DNA of 64,000 nucleotides, taken from NCBI RefSeq assembly GCF_037975245.1, contig NC_092580.1:8468501-8532500 (forward strand), written 5' to 3'. The position numbers and the translations under genes are program-made. The notes beneath the pieces are model-generated. The model did not search any database and had not been told where the DNA came from. It saw only the letters and a list, made by a program, of their open reading frames with translations. Of this stretch, positions 23,480-37,900 are shown in pieces. Positions within the stretch are counted from its first letter, which is position 1. Each line of letters opens with the position of its first letter. This DNA is from Apostichopus japonicus. Taxonomy: Eukaryota; Echinodermata; Holothuroidea; Aspidochirotida; Stichopodidae.

Positions 23480-24525
23480 TAGGTATTGATATAATGGTAG
23501 TACAAGCTTGTCTGCAGCTAATATTACCTAAGACCAGAAGGTAATCATCTGCTGAAGCTGATATAATGGTAGTACAAGCTTGTCTGCAGCTAATATTACC
23601 TACGACCAGAAGGTAATCACCTGTTGAAGCTGATATAATGGTAACTAGTACAAGCTTGTCTGCAGCTAATATTACCTAAGACCAGAAGGAATCACCTGCT
23701 GAAGCTGATATAATGGTAACTAGTACAAGCTTGTCTGCAGCTAATATTACCTAAGACCAGAGGTAATCACCTGCTGAAGCTGATATAATGGTGGTACAAG
23801 CTTGTCTGCAGCTAATATTACCTAAGACCAGAGGTAATCACCTGCTGAAGCTGATATAATGGTGGTACAAGCTTGTCTGCAGCTAATATTACCTAAGACC
23901 AGAAGGAATCACCTGCTGAAGCTGATATAATGGTAACTAGTACAAGCTTGTCTGCAGCTAATATTACCTAAGACCAGAGGTAATCACCTGCTGAAGCTGA
24001 TATAATGGTGGTACAAGCTTGTCTGCAGCTAATATTACCTAAGACCAGAGGTAATCACCTGCTGAAGCTGATATAATGGTAGTACAAGCTTGTCTGCAGC
24101 TAATATTACCTAAGACCAGAAGGTAATCATCTGCTGAAGCTGATATAATGGTAGTACAAGCTTGTCTGCAGCTAATATTACCTACGACCAGAAGGTAATC
24201 ACCTGCTGAAGCTGATATAATGGTAACTAGTACAAGCTTGTCTGCAGCTAATATTACCTAAGACCAGAAGGAATCACCTGCTGAAGCTGATATAATGGTG
24301 GTACAAGCTTGTCTGCAGCTAATATTACCTAAGACCAGAAGGTAATCACCTGCTGAAGCTGATATAATGGTAGTACAAGCTTGTCTGCAGCTAATATTAC
24401 CTAAAACCAGAAGGTAATCACCTGCTGCAGCTGATATAATGGTGGTACAAGCTTGTCTGCAGCTAATATTACCTAAGACCAGAAGGTAATCACCTGCTGA
24501 AGCTGATATAATGGTGGTAGCATTA
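23480..24525. repeat. Minisatellite, about 70-76 bp unit, about 14 copies
   Basis: The unit contains ACAAGCTTGTCTGCAGCTAA, TATTACCTAAGACCAGAAGG and CTGCTGAAGCTGATATAATG. Unit types differ by presence of AACTAGTAC or GGTAGTAC, and of AGAAGG or AGAGG, suggesting higher-order arrangement. Confidence 0.95.
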
Positions 24526-25304
24526 GGTTGATAAAATGATACTTTCACATCTATCACTAAATGATTTGAATTATGTTCACTAGAGCTATGGGAAAGGTTT
24601 TTTTTAAATATTTTTTTACAGTTGTATAACTTCCAACCTACATTGTAATGAAGATGGCTTTGCTATGAAGACTCAACAAATATACCATTTACTTCAATAA
24701 AATGTTATGTACCACAAATTAAATGTAATGTTTCAAATGTGCCATTGTGCCTTTAATTCATAAATCCTTGTTCCAGTTTTGTTGGATCAAAGCAATTATT
24801 TGTGTCTGATACCTTTAACCAGTGAGTATTTGTACCACATACAATTCAAATCCAGCTTAAATATATTCAAGTATACTGCAACTTTTTACATTCAATACTG
24901 AGTAAGCCTTGCCAGAAAATGAAGCGACTCCACCTCAGTTATTCTTTTAATATTGCAAACAATGCAAATATGAATTCTTTTGTGGACAAAGTTGCTGATG
25001 ATACCAACTTGTATGCCAAAAATTGCCTCTGAAAGTAGTTCTGATTTATTCCAGAATTCTAGAGTTGCGGTGCCATTTAATGCTAGTACGTACAGAGTGT
25101 TGGTGCAGGTAATCCCTATGCATTCACACAGCCTCAATGGCAAGAAAGTTTTCTAGAAATGGATCTATATTGATAATATGATGCTGTTTCCTAGGCACTT
25201 TAGTGAGGCTACAAAGAATGGGCAAAAGGTTTCTTGCTATAATTAGTAGAAATTTTTTAAACTACTGTATTCAAAGAAATAAATTGTTGTTAGATTTTAT
25301 AAGC

Positions 25305-25805
25305 AGTTGGTCAGGACTCATCTTGAGTATGCTATTTAAACTTGGAATCCAGGGCTCATCTTGAGTATGCTATTTAGACTTGGAATCCAGGGCTCATCTT
25401 GAGTATGCTATTTAGATTGGAATCCAGGGCTCATCTGAGTATGCTATTTAAACTTGGAATCCAGGGCTCATCTTGAGTATGCTATTTAGACTTGGAATCC
25501 AGGGCTCATCTGAGTATGCTATTTAAACTTGGAATCCAGGGCTCATCTTGAGTGTGCTATTTAGACTTGGAATCCAGAGCTTATCTTGAGTATGCTATTT
25601 CGACTTGGAATCCAGAGTTTATCTTAAGTATGCTATTTAAACTTGGAATCCAGAGTTTATCTTGAGCATGCTATTTAAACTTGGAATCCAGAGTTTATCT
25701 TGAGTATGCTATTTCGACTTGGAATCCAGGGCTCATCTTGAGTATGCTATTTAAACTTGGAATCCAGGGCTCATCTTGAGTATGCTATTTTGACTTGGAA
25801 TCCTG
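25305..25805. repeat. Minisatellite, 37-38 bp unit, about 13 copies
   Basis: The unit contains CTCATCTTGAGTATGCTATT and AACTTGGAATCCAGGG. Confidence 0.93.
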
Positions 25806-26069
25806 ACTTTTCATATAAAAGGAAGTTATGGATGAAGTTCAAATACATGCTCCTAGATTAATACAGCCCCTGAATGATGTTAGTCTAGACCATAAGTGGT
25901 TTTACCTTCTCATTCTCACCAACACCCTAGATGTTAACAAGTTTACAAGGGATTTAAGCATACTTAAAGGGTCTTTGCATGTTAAGTACATTGTGATCCC
26001 CTTTTCTACAAAAGTAAACTAACCATCCATCAAAGAGCAAGAATTTGACACACAACTGTAACCAGTTTT

Positions 26070-26345
26070 GTGCAGCATGATCAACTAAACACCATAGATA
26101 TGATCAAATAATCACCATACATATCATCATATAAACACCATTTATATGATCAAAACATAATTTGATCTTAAGAAAAACTAATTAAAACTAATTTCACTAA
26201 TTAAAGCTAATTTAAGCCTATTTTAATGAACTACTTTGATCAAATAAACACCAACAATTTGATAAAACACAATGTTATGGTGGAATAAACACGACCAATA
26301 CAATAAAACCATTGATATGATCAATTAAACACCACTGATATGTTT
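26070..26345. repeat. Degenerate ATGATCAAATAAACACCA repeat
   Basis: Irregular short units on both sides of an AT-rich stretch with AACTAATTT repeats. Confidence 0.6.
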
Positions 26346-26539
26346 TTTTGTTGTAAGAAGCCGTTTTGAGGATCCAGCCAAACACTTTTACAAAAATAGA
26401 GCAAAGGATGGAACAAATTTTGTCATTTGAAACTAATTTCAAAGTTAATAAACGACTCAGAAAAATAAAATTTTCATTTGGCAACGGAGAATCTCCATAC
26501 AGCAATATGAATCACATACAGACTATATGCTTGACAAAC

Positions 26540-27150
26540 TAACACACTGTGTGCTTAGTGACATTACAACACTGTGTGCTTAATGAAATAACACACTATA
26601 TGCTTGATGACATTAAACAGTGTTTGATGGCATTACACACTGTGTTCTTGATGATATTACACACTATGCTTAATGGCATTACAGTGTTTGATGACATTAC
26701 ACACTGTGTGCTTGATGACATTACACACTGTGTGCATGGTTACATTACACACTGTGTGCTTGATGACATTACACACTATGTGCATGGTTACATAACACAC
26801 TGTGTGCTAGGTGACATTACACACTGTGTTCTTGATGATATTACACACTATGCTTAATGGCATTACAGTGTTTGATGACATTACACACTGTGTGCTTGAT
26901 GACATTTCACAGTGTTTGATGACATTACACACTGTGTGCTTGATGACTTTACACACTGTGTGCATGGTTACATAACACACTGTGTGCTAGGTGACATTAC
27001 ACACTGTGTGCTTGTTGACATACACTATGCGCATGGTTACATTACACACTGTGTGCTTAGTGACATTACACACTGTGTGCATGGTTACATTACACACTGT
27101 GTGCCTGATGACATTACACACTGTGTGCTTGATGACACAGTGTATGTTTG
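26540..27150. repeat. Minisatellite, 24-bp unit, about 25 copies
   Basis: The unit is ACATTACACACTGTGTGCTT plus GATG, with GCATGGTT variants. Open frames across it (DDITHCVL) are a by-product of a unit length divisible by three. Confidence 0.94.
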
Positions 27151-27519
27151 ATAGCATTGCTTGATATTACACAATATACATATATATACAGTACATCTTT
27201 AAGAGTTTATTCCCCAATTATTGCATGATTTGGGTATTGCTAATAATTGTAATTATTAATACCGTTCTATCAATTATATTGCACTGTTACTGTTTGTCAT
27301 ACATTTTAAACATATGGATACAGTAAGATAGGAAACATTAAGTGCTATAGAAATATTAATATAAAAACGGTGACCACTGTTTTAGTAGTGTACTACTCCT
27401 CTGTGATTTCATGTTAGGTCTGCCTAATATGAAATCAACCAGTAAGCCTCACCAAATCTAGCAACACCATCCCTGTCTATGTGAATAGGTCTTCCCAATA
27501 GAAAACAAAAGCAACCAGC

Positions 27520-27635
27520 TTCATAAGGGATTCATTAGGTCTGTAATCAACAAGCTTATCTTCATAAGGGATTCATTAGGTCTGTAATCAACCAGCTTAT
27601 CTTCATAAGGGATTCATTAGGTATGTAATCACTAC
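27520..27635. repeat. Three-unit tandem repeat of about 43 bp
   Basis: Units share CTTCATAAGGGATTCATTAG and TAATCA. Confidence 0.85.
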
Positions 27636-27639
27636 ACTA

Positions 27640-28950
27640 CTTACATGCCTCGTCCAATAGGTCTCATAACTCATGGAATATTGTCTTTGTCCAAATATTT
27701 CCTTTCTTACACCACACCACACTCTACCTCATAAACAAGGGACTTATGTTGAAATGAATTAATGCTTACTATTATTAAATGAATAATGAAAAACTAATAA
27801 GGGTTTGGTATCAATATGACTGGTATGTAGCCCAGAAATAGCAGATATTAACATTTACAAACATACTCTTTGATAGTTTTTCAATGTTAGTAACATTGGT
27901 ATATACAGACATACTGATCATCTGAAGTTTTGGGCTGCTGATAAGACCCTGAATGTAGATTGTCTTCTGATTTTGTAATGTCACATTGCTATGGCTTGTG
28001 TACTTTGCAAGTAAATAATTAAGTACTAAATGTTTGCTTCTCATAAATTACTGAAATGGTTGCTACACACACAAAGACTGCTATAAATATTTACATTGGT
28101 GTAGCACTTTGGCCATTTTTGAATTGACACATTTTGCTATGGGATTCTAACTACTGTCATTTGTTTATATTGATCATCAATTACCAATGATCTCACCTCC
28201 TGTCAATAACTTCATTGAACAGTCCTGACTCCTTCCCCCCCCCCTCCCTCCTTCTCACCCTCCCTACCTCACCCATCCCTTCTTTTTGACCTTTTAAAAT
28301 GGTCACCAAGAAATGTTACTGATAATGACTATCCTAGGTCAGTCTCTTTCCCATCACTTTCAGTGCTGATCTCATATTTTACTGAAAGTATAATATTATA
28401 ATTTATAGTAATATTGAGCCCATGCCTCCTTTATTGAAGGCAATGGCAGCCTACAGTATTTAGATCAATCCAGGTTGCTGGTACTCGCAACTTTGATAAC
28501 AAAAAACTTGGTGAGGTGTTAACAATCAAACTGACTGCATGATTATCACAATGTTTAATGTACAATGCAAATAAAAAAAACTTTTTGTGGAAACAAATAA
28601 GATGCTTGCTGTAGACAAACACTTTAAATGTCATGTGACCTAAACAGGACGTACTAGTAGCTCTACTGCCGAATTAGCATATCATAACTGGTGCATTTGA
28701 CATTCAGCCAATGCACTATTATTGGTGCACCGGAAATTGACGTGAGCAGAATACTCCCAGTAATTGCAAACATTGATAGGCTGAGCAGCAGTTAGCTGTA
28801 GCTGTTCATTATTGTTCATGAGAAATACTGTATCTTCAGGGAAAGCTTTGTAAGTTTGTTGTGATTGGTATGGGGCCCTAATAATAATAAACAAGATAGC
28901 AATTACACTGGGGCCACAACTTACATTAAAAAAGCTGCCATTCTGTTAAT
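27640..28950. other. Non-genic; 3' flank of the - strand SH2 gene
   Basis: No coding signal. A C/T-rich run lies at about 28229-28280. TTTATT at 28430 could be the - strand AATAAA for the SH2 gene, but this is weak. Confidence 0.4.
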
Positions 28951-28956
28951 TTCGTT

Positions 28957-29542
28957 TCATTTCTGGTTAGCATTTTTATTCGCTGCCTTTTTCAATTTCT
29001 TCATGTTCTCCCACTTGATCAAAGAAGTGTCCATTAATTCTTTCTCAATATTCGGTGGCAAATCCCAGGCAGAATTGTTTGTATTGGTGTCCAAAAAGAA
29101 TATCTGTCCTTGAGCATCGGGACCCTCGGTATCCCTGTGCATCATCCATCCTCGCACCAGATCAGACTCCCACATGTAGAGTCCACAAGAACATTTCTTT
29201 GATCTTTGTTCAAAGTAGTCATCAGCCTCTTTACACCTGGCTAAGACTGTGTCTAGATGGTCTCTCTCTTGAGGATCAGAATAGTAATGCTTGTTTGAAT
29301 TGTAGATGGGGTCTCGAGGTGTTGGCATGGGAGGTCTTTCTTCCACCACTTCTTTAGAGATATGTTTCCTCTCAATTGGATGGCTCAGGAGTAAGTGAGA
29401 GTTTTCATGTCCAGGAACCGACTTCTTGTGAAAGTGGTCCATGATTTTCTGTATGGAGTCAAAATGGTGAGAGCCGCCGACCCCATATTTGCCATCTGGG
29501 AGATGGGTGACCCGAAAGTGATAGATATGGGTTTTGTTATCT
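28957..29542 (-). CDS. SH2 gene last exon: rest of SH2, linker, WW-like module
   Basis: The longest coding exon seen (586 nt including TGA), phase 2 in, acceptor TTCCAG. It holds the remaining SH2 strands, a Pro-containing linker (VEERPPMPTPRDP), a Cys pair (KKCSCG) and the WW-like segment before a basic C-terminus. Confidence 0.8.
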
Positions 29543-31929
29543 CTGGAACGACACAAATGACACAGTAAACTGATATTGGGTGAAGATCAAGATGATGTAT
29601 GTGTTTAATACACAGATTATGACTAGCGTGACTCGACTCAATGCAAAGGTGAATAACATTACTTAGGAGGAAACAAAGTCTCAAGACAATGGACATAGAA
29701 TTATAAGTCCACTATAAGGAGGATTCTACCCCAGTGGCTGATAACAAACATCTTTACAAAAGAAGCCCCATTCAGCCTCAGGATCTGTGTCATGTACCCA
29801 GCTAATATGAAAACTATGCATGTAGAGACACTGGAATAAAGACAAGAGTTTACTTACACAACTGATATGGTCAGGGCATTGTTCTCACTGTTGCTATTTC
29901 TCAGGATGTATGCTCCCCTCTTATCCATGAATGGTCTGAACAGTCTCTCCACCTGTACCCAAAATGAGATAAACACCAACTGTATACAGTGCTGTATGTA
30001 GTACTTAGAACTTAAAAGTTGCACATCGTTTAACACATGAACTCCGTCATTTGAATTCATTTTTATCTTCATGATTTAAAATGCAACAGGTCTGTAACTA
30101 AGTTAGCCATCAACAATTCTTGATATTAAGAGCACCAACCTTGCAGTTGTTCATACTGCTGAATGACAGTTGAACATTTTGAGAAACGGTTGATATCGAA
30201 TTCTTGAACAACGCTAGTTGCCCACCATTCAAAGATTCTTTTGTCCAACTTTCATCTAAATTTAAAAACAAATGCAGCACAAGGATGCGAAAGGATTTCT
30301 TTGACCTCAACTGTAACCTGAGCAAGTCACATGACCCACTACTAGTGCGTCATAGATGCAAAGTGTGCTGAACTGTCATTGCACTCTGCATGTACAGTAG
30401 TAATTACAATAGTTTGACCCAAGATGTCATTTGACTTCAAATTCCTGCACAACTTCACTAGCCTAACACAGAGGGCAATCCATGGAGTTGCAGATCTCAT
30501 CACCGTCTAACTTTATAATTTTGCTAAAAGTATGCCATTTGTTCACACAGTTAGTTTGAACTTGCACAGACTTACAGGAGTTCCCCAACACACTTTTCTC
30601 AGAATTTCGGCCAAATTGACCTCTGACCTCAATTGACTTTTGTCCTAGATCCTAACCACCCAAAACCTGTCCTATTCTAAAATCTGCCTCATCCACCTCT
30701 AGATTCTCTACATATCCTCTGGTTTAATGCCTTTTTCCAACATGTTGACAAGCAGAAAATGGCTAACACCGATTTTCAGTTGTTTTTACCTGACATATGA
30801 CATCATAAATCATGCAGGCACGGGTTTTTTTGGTGATGAAACTACCTACTAAGTTTAAACTTTATCGGACTAATGGTCTTGTAGAAGTTTGCGACACTTT
30901 CTGGCTCACTCACTCACACACACATAGACATATCACGTTTCTGATGTGGGGTGAAGTAGTACGGTGAAGTAGTATAATATACATTACATACAGATGGAGA
31001 TGAGATAATATTAATATATTAGTTGAAGCATGACAAAGATACAGTATATTTGAACCAAAGTGATGACCCTCCCACACAGTGTTTGCATGAGATAATGTCC
31101 TCCTCATAAAACCAAAAACAATTAAGTAATTTGTGGTCTTTAATACTTGCGAAGAAGCAAGTTTAACTAAACTGAGAACCAGTGACACAAAAAAAGGGGT
31201 CTGTGTTGGGGGCATGACCCACTCCACCAATCATCAGTAGGAGACCACTTCTACGGGTGTATCCCTGCCCCCATTTCCAACTCACACAAAACATTTATAA
31301 GCAAAACCTTGCATTAAAGCCTACAGTAAATTACAGCGTACAGTGGGTACGCTCTGAATGCATCCTTTGATGTCTACTATTTTCTGGGGAGACCCCAATC
31401 CCCTACATAGGAACATAGGAGATGGCTTCAATGACAACATGGTAGCATACCCTAGCTGCCTTTATAATATCCTTGATTCATGAGACTCCCTCCCCATTCA
31501 TGAGACTACCTCCCCAGACCCCCATTCATGAGACCACCTCCCCAGACCCCCCATTCATATGAGACCACCTCTCCAGACCCCCATTCATGAGACCACCTCC
31601 CCAGACCCCCCATTCATATGAGACTACCTCCACAGACCCCCCATTCATATGACTTGGCTTCAATGTCTGGAGGGCAGCCCCACCTTCATAAAGTCCTTCA
31701 TTCGTCTAGAACCTTTATAGCATTATAGCATATTTTGAACTTTGTTTATTGTTATTTCATCATAATGTGAGTAAATTACTCATTGACTCTGTTACTGTTT
31801 ATATATATGGAAAGTGGAAAATAAACTTGAAACTTGAAACCACCACAAAAGTTGAACCCTTGTATAATACCTAAATCAGTCAAGCAAAATGCAGTTTAAA
31901 CATGCAAAACAAACCCTCTTCCTTTCCTA

Positions 31930-31961
<32 letters not shown>

Positions 31962-34900
31962 CCTATGTCCCATAGCTTGAGGGCTGTAGGGGCGGCATGA
32001 TGACACGACACAAGCTTTCCACAATTCACGATTGTCAGCTGTTCTTATGAGCTGGTTGAAGTCCATCCCAGTCCAGGTTTTTATGTTGCCAACCCAGGTT
32101 TTAACCGGCCTGCCTCTCCTTCATACCCCATCTGTCCCTCCTTGCAATATAGTGTTTGCCAGGCTGTTCTTCTGTCTAATTACATGACCAAACCACTGAA
32201 GTTTCCTTTTAAACCCCCCTGAAAGTAGGGGATCCTGTTCCCCTATGAAACCATTATTTCCATACTTGCTTGTTCGTGGTCTGCGAAGTGTAATGGAACT
32301 GGAGAAGTCTCCGGATACAGTTCATTTCAAAAGCATTTATTTGCTTTTCCATATATCCGCATTTAAAGTCCACGCTTCGCCCCCATACAGGAACACTGTT
32401 GTTACTAGTGCTCTCAGGAGACCCATTCTTGTTTTCATTGTGATGTTCTTATCCCTCCAGATGGGCTTCAGATTTGCCATTGAAGATGTTGTAACTGCGA
32501 TTATGATCTTAATCTCTTGCACTGACTTTGCATCATCCATGATTGTTGCCCCTAAATATTTGAACTGAGCCTCTGTTTCAAATTTTGACCTATAATATGT
32601 ACCGTTACTGCTTCGACAGAACCCATCTTCATGACCTTGATCTTCTCGGCATTGATTTCCATGCCAAGTTGCTTTACACTTCCTCTAGTATTCTTGTAAG
32701 GGTGGTAAGTTCCTCTGGTTTTCCTGCTAACTGCGGTCAATGTCATCTGCAAATCTTAGGTTGGTAATAGCTCTTCCCGCAACACTCACTGTTCCTTCAT
32801 ACCCATCAAAAGTTTCTAACATGATATATTCTAGGAATATATTGAACTATGTTGGTGATAACAGACATCACTCGGGGGTGGAACCAATCGTTGATTTCAT
32901 CTCCCATTAAGACAGCACTCTTGGATGCTTGATACAGGGCCATGATCGATTTACAATCCCCTTGCTAATATTAAACTTCCTTAGTATCTCACACAATCCA
33001 TCTTGCCAGACCCGGTCAAAAGCTTTCTTGAAGTCGATGAAGTTATGGAAAAGTGGTTTCTGGTCGGTACTGTATTTCTCATTCAGTAGCCTGAGATTCA
33101 AGATTTGCTCTACTGTGCTGCGTCCTTTCCTAAATCCTGCTTGTTCCTCTGCTATTATTCTTTCTGCTCATGGCTGTAGTCTATTTAGAATCACTCGTAA
33201 GAGTATCTTGCTTGGGTGACTGATCAGGCTGATGGTTTGGTAGTTGCTACAAGACTTAGGGTTACCTTTTTTTATAGAGTGGAATGATGACTGATTTTGT
33301 CCACAAAGATGGCCAAACTCCTCATGACCATTCTTCAATACAAAGTCTAGTATAGGCCTCAACTGTCCCCATTCTTCAGCATCTCTGCAGACACATTGTC
33401 AATTCCTGGAGACTTGCCATCTTTGAGGCTGTCAATAGCTTCTTCAACCTCTGACATATTAATAATTGGTAGGTCTTCTTCTTGTTCTGCATTTGCCATT
33501 CCCCTCCAGAAATCTAACAAGCTCTGATCTGCTGTCAGCTGATAGTTGTAGAGCTTCTCGCAGTATTCCTTCCATCTACTGGATATTGATCTTCTTTCCA
33601 TGAGGATGTTGCCATTTTTGTCTTCTACCACAGTTGTTTGTCCTGGCTTTGTTTCTTCTAGTTAGTCTTTTGATTGTCTGGAAAGCTGCTGCTGTGTTGT
33701 TGCAATTCATATTAGTGTTGATGGTGGAGCTGCACTGGTCTTGAATCCATTGCTCCATGGCTTCTTTGGTCACCTTCTTGATCTCTTTATTGATCTTGTT
33801 GTAGTTAGCATCGTCGACGTCACTTACATTGCGTTTCTTTCTTACTGTAGCTGTCTGTGTCTATCATCTAACACCTCATCTGTCATCCTCTTCTGCAGTG
33901 TCAATGAAATGCTTATTGAGCTCGTTGTTGAAACTCTCTATATCTGTGTGAGCTACTAACAATGGAGCAAATTTACCCCCCAATCTTTGCCTGGAACTGA
34001 CAAGCAATGTTTGGGTTTTTAAATTTTTCTAGATCAAACTTCTTTCTACAGTAGGTGATCTTTCTTTCTTTTCAGCTTCACTCTCATGGATATCATATCA
34101 AGTCAGTCACAATATATGATGAATGGTTGTCCCTCTGAATACAAAAACTTCAGCTTGTTCCTCAAACTTCACTCTGAAAACAGTAAAAGGCTAGTGTAGT
34201 TTAATAAACAATACAGTCACTACAGGCTGCTAAATTGTGAAATTCCCACCCTGAGTTGCAGTATTAGGGAAGTACCCAGTATGAAGACAAAATAAACACA
34301 ACAGATACTGAAAATATTTTCATATGCATTTTATGACTTGTAATCATAATCATGGGTGCTTTCCAATGGGATCCTAATACACTGTTATCAGACTGTGATC
34401 AGATACCATGTGAATGAAGCCCCAGTGGTTGCTTGCCAAATTAAACAAAGGGATATTTGGACAACAAGTCTGTGTTTGAATGACTGATATTTTGTCATTT
34501 TTCATTCTATTTGGCTGAAATTTAGTCAGTGGTTTGCGAGTTAGGGGTTTTGTTTTTCAGCTTTTTAGAATTCATGACCAGTATGCATTTTGGTGTGAAT
34601 AATAAAATGTCTTCCATCTTAATTTTCCCTTCATTTTTGGAAATAGTTTCACCCATGAGAGTCTTAATCTAGTAAAATATTTGTTAGTTTCCTATCTAGT
34701 TCGAAGTCATTCTCTATAAAAGGACTACTTTGCAGATTTGCAATTGGAACCTTTCCAGTTTGTGTGTAGAAAACGACATGTGAGAATGACCTATATTGTT
34801 GGAGCCAATTCCATTTCTGGTCTTTAATGTTTCTATGTGATAAGTCGATTGAAGACAAATTGCAGGCAGGGGTTTAGGCCGAAAAAGGCCCCTACAATGT

Positions 34901-37900
34901 GGGACCCTTGACCCCCGCCGTGAAGGGGGAATCACTTCACGTTCCAAATGATGCCTTCCGCATCATGTTGCCCTAAAAAGGTAGGACACCCACTTCAACC
35001 AGATCTGCCTCAACCCCTGGTTGCAGGTCGTTCCATTATTGTATGGGTGCATTTGAGTCAGTGCAATTCAAAACTACAGAGCCACAACAGTTTAGCAGAT
35101 TTAGCAGAGGAATACTTTTTTTTACCTTTTTCAATTTCTTCCACATGGTAGCCTAACACCACACTAAGTCAATGAGAAATCTAGCTAAGCCTAACCATCT
35201 GTTTATTCACTGAAATTGTGACGCGGTTATAAGATATCCATGGAATACTTTCATTATTGCTGTTATGTTCGACCATATGGTAGCCTAACACCACACTAAG
35301 TCAATGGGAAATCTGCCTAACCATCGGTTTGCAAAAAATCACACTTTGCGTAGGATTCGGGTAATAAATTAGAAACCGGGTAGTATCGAGTCGGGCGGGT
35401 ACCCGGGTAACCTGTGCATCAGAATAAACTACATCGGACATGCGGTTGCAGAGGTATTGACATTTAAAAAATTTTGTGGTAAGTTCCACCCACTCATTAA
35501 TATTCAAGAGATGGGAACCAAAATCAATTAGCATGATAGCCCCACTACACAGAATACAGATTATCTACTGACCCTAACAACATACCTGTACATAGCAGGT
35601 AAGACACAATCACATAGCTTTCTTGAGATACCATGTTTACAAGCTACGGTGTCACATCCATATACACACAACTTGACTGCACAGGTTCCGATGCAAAAAA
35701 TTAGAACCAAAACTTGGAAAATATCAAAACTTAGGTTAAAATTCCGTCCCTCCTGTTACGACACATAAAAATTTAGTTTTCAGATGGTAAACTGGCAGCG
35801 ATATGTGAAACTCTCCAAATGATACACCTTACCTTACCTCACCTACAACTTACATTAATGAAAAATAAAAAATATTAGGGGGGCGGGGGGTGGATAGCAT
35901 TGAGAATTTTTGACAAGGGACGGAATTTGAGTGTGAGGGACAGAATTTGGGTGCGAAGGACGGACTTTCAAACAACAGTTTCATGTGTCATTTTAGCAGT
36001 GGATTTCCAGATAACATATATATACACATGTATAATATAGTCACATAAATATTAAACTCTGTATTAACCAAAGTTGTCAAGATATTACAGCCCTCCAGAA
36101 CCTGTTGTCCATGTGATTCTACCCAGTTTGGACACTAATAACTTTTCACAGCAATTATGTTTTGAATGTTTTAATTCTATCATTTTGTTGTACATGCATC
36201 CTTTTATTGAATCAATTACTAATAGGTAACTTATTTTACATATTTTAAGCAAGCACTACTGAGTATGCATCAAATTCTACCCTGGGAGGTATTGGCTTTG
36301 ACCCCAGTACACAACTTTCAGTAGACTGTGTGAAGTAATGCTTCAGTTTGCTTCATTGCAGTACATTAGTTTCAGAAGACTGTGTGAAGTAATGCTTCAG
36401 TTTGCTTCATTGCAGTACATTAGTTTCAGTAGACTGTGTGAAGTGATGCTTCAGTTTGCTTCATTGCAGTACATTAGTTTCAGTAGACTGTGTGAAGTGA
36501 TGCTTCAGTTTGTTTCATTGCAGTACACAACTGTCAGTGAAGTAATGCTTCAGTTTGTTTCATTGCAGTAGGCATGAAGTTTTCTTCCGCCCATTGAATA
36601 AGAACTAAGCTTTTGCTTTTAATGTGGATTATGAAGGTCAAGATAGCAGTGTGTATGATACTACTACAGAGCACACAATTTTGTGCACTCAGCGAGTCAT
36701 GGTTACAGAACGTTTGTTAGGGATTTTGTTAGGGGAACTTCATATGTACTGCTTTTGTTCTTTTGACCATACAGCCATTATCACTTGACAATAGCTTTAG
36801 TACTGCAAAATTCCATGGTTTGAAAAACAAGCAGCAAACAAGCAGTGCATTTTATCAAACAGGGAGGCAATTTGACTTGGATCAGAACTTCCTTCTATCA
36901 AAAGCGAAAGCATGAGACGTATATTTAGAAAGAAGTTATTAGAAACAGGAAGGTCGTACTGTTAATTACTATAGCTGAATGACAATGTCTTTGCAAGCAA
37001 TCAATTATCATATCACCAGGTGGCCAAATGCAAAGACAGGAAGTTCTGGGGCAATGTCACAGTGCATGTGTAATGTGCATTTATCTTATAGCATGTTCTG
37101 TACAGGTTCAGTTTCTTACTCATCACTGCAAGTATACAGCAAGTACAGCTCTGTACTTTTGAGAGCAGGATCCTGTGGATATTCCAGACGCAAGACTTTG
37201 GCCATGGACACGATCTCCTAAAACTGTTTGTAATCGGATTGATGCAAAAAAAACCCATTCAAAACAAAACAATTCAAACACACACAGTAAAAATCAATTT
37301 CAAATTTTCAAAACACATTTTATTAAACTAAACTGAATCCTTTTCACCCCTTAAAAGTAATATGTAACATCTTACGTACAAATAACAACATATGTCTTTG
37401 AATATCAACATGTAATGATATGTATTTTACTGCGTAAAGATTTTGAGTTCCCTCGTCACAGATCATAAATTAGCCACCTCACTACAGTAGCCCATGATGT
37501 CCTTCTGTTTTGTTTGTGCTACCAACATCCACAGTATATACTTATTACTGCTAATATTGTTAAACTATTTACTACTCTGCCACATTTTTGTAAACTGTGT
37601 AGAAACGTAACCAACAGTTGTAGTGGTACAGTAGTTGGATGAGTTCCTGTCACAGGAAGCCATTGAGAAGTTTTTGACACAACTGCATGAGAAATAGCCA
37701 AGGTCAAGCCACATTGCTTCCAAAGTCTGGTTGACCATGGATGGGTTGACATGCTACAGCCATAGTGCACAGGCTCACCACAGACTGTAGTGATTATGTG
37801 CTTAATTCTATTAATAGCCGTCAATATATTCAAAAGTTGCATTCACAGCAATATAGTTGAGAACTTCAAACTATGTCACTATATTAGACTCTTAAGCCCG

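Noticed and set aside
24258-24557. Repeated frame TTIISASAGDYLLVLGNISC on the - strand
   Set aside because: It is a by-product of the roughly 73-bp minisatellite; the frame is lost as soon as unit length varies.
26549-27151. Open frames reading DDITHCVLDDITHC
   Set aside because: They come from a 24-bp minisatellite whose unit is a multiple of three; there is no gene context.
28865-29357. + strand open frames of 82 and 100 codons
   Set aside because: They are shadows of the SH2 gene's last exon on the other strand.
30110-30325. - strand piece DESWTKESLNGGQLALFKNS with AG and GT borders, lying between SH2 exons
   Set aside because: Its phases (1 in, 0 out) do not fit between 38148 (ends phase 0) and 29952 (starts phase 0), and those two already join into a complete SH2 start.
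36338-36571. Open frame of repeated MLQFASLQYISF
   Set aside because: It is a translated 54-bp tandem repeat, with no other coding support.
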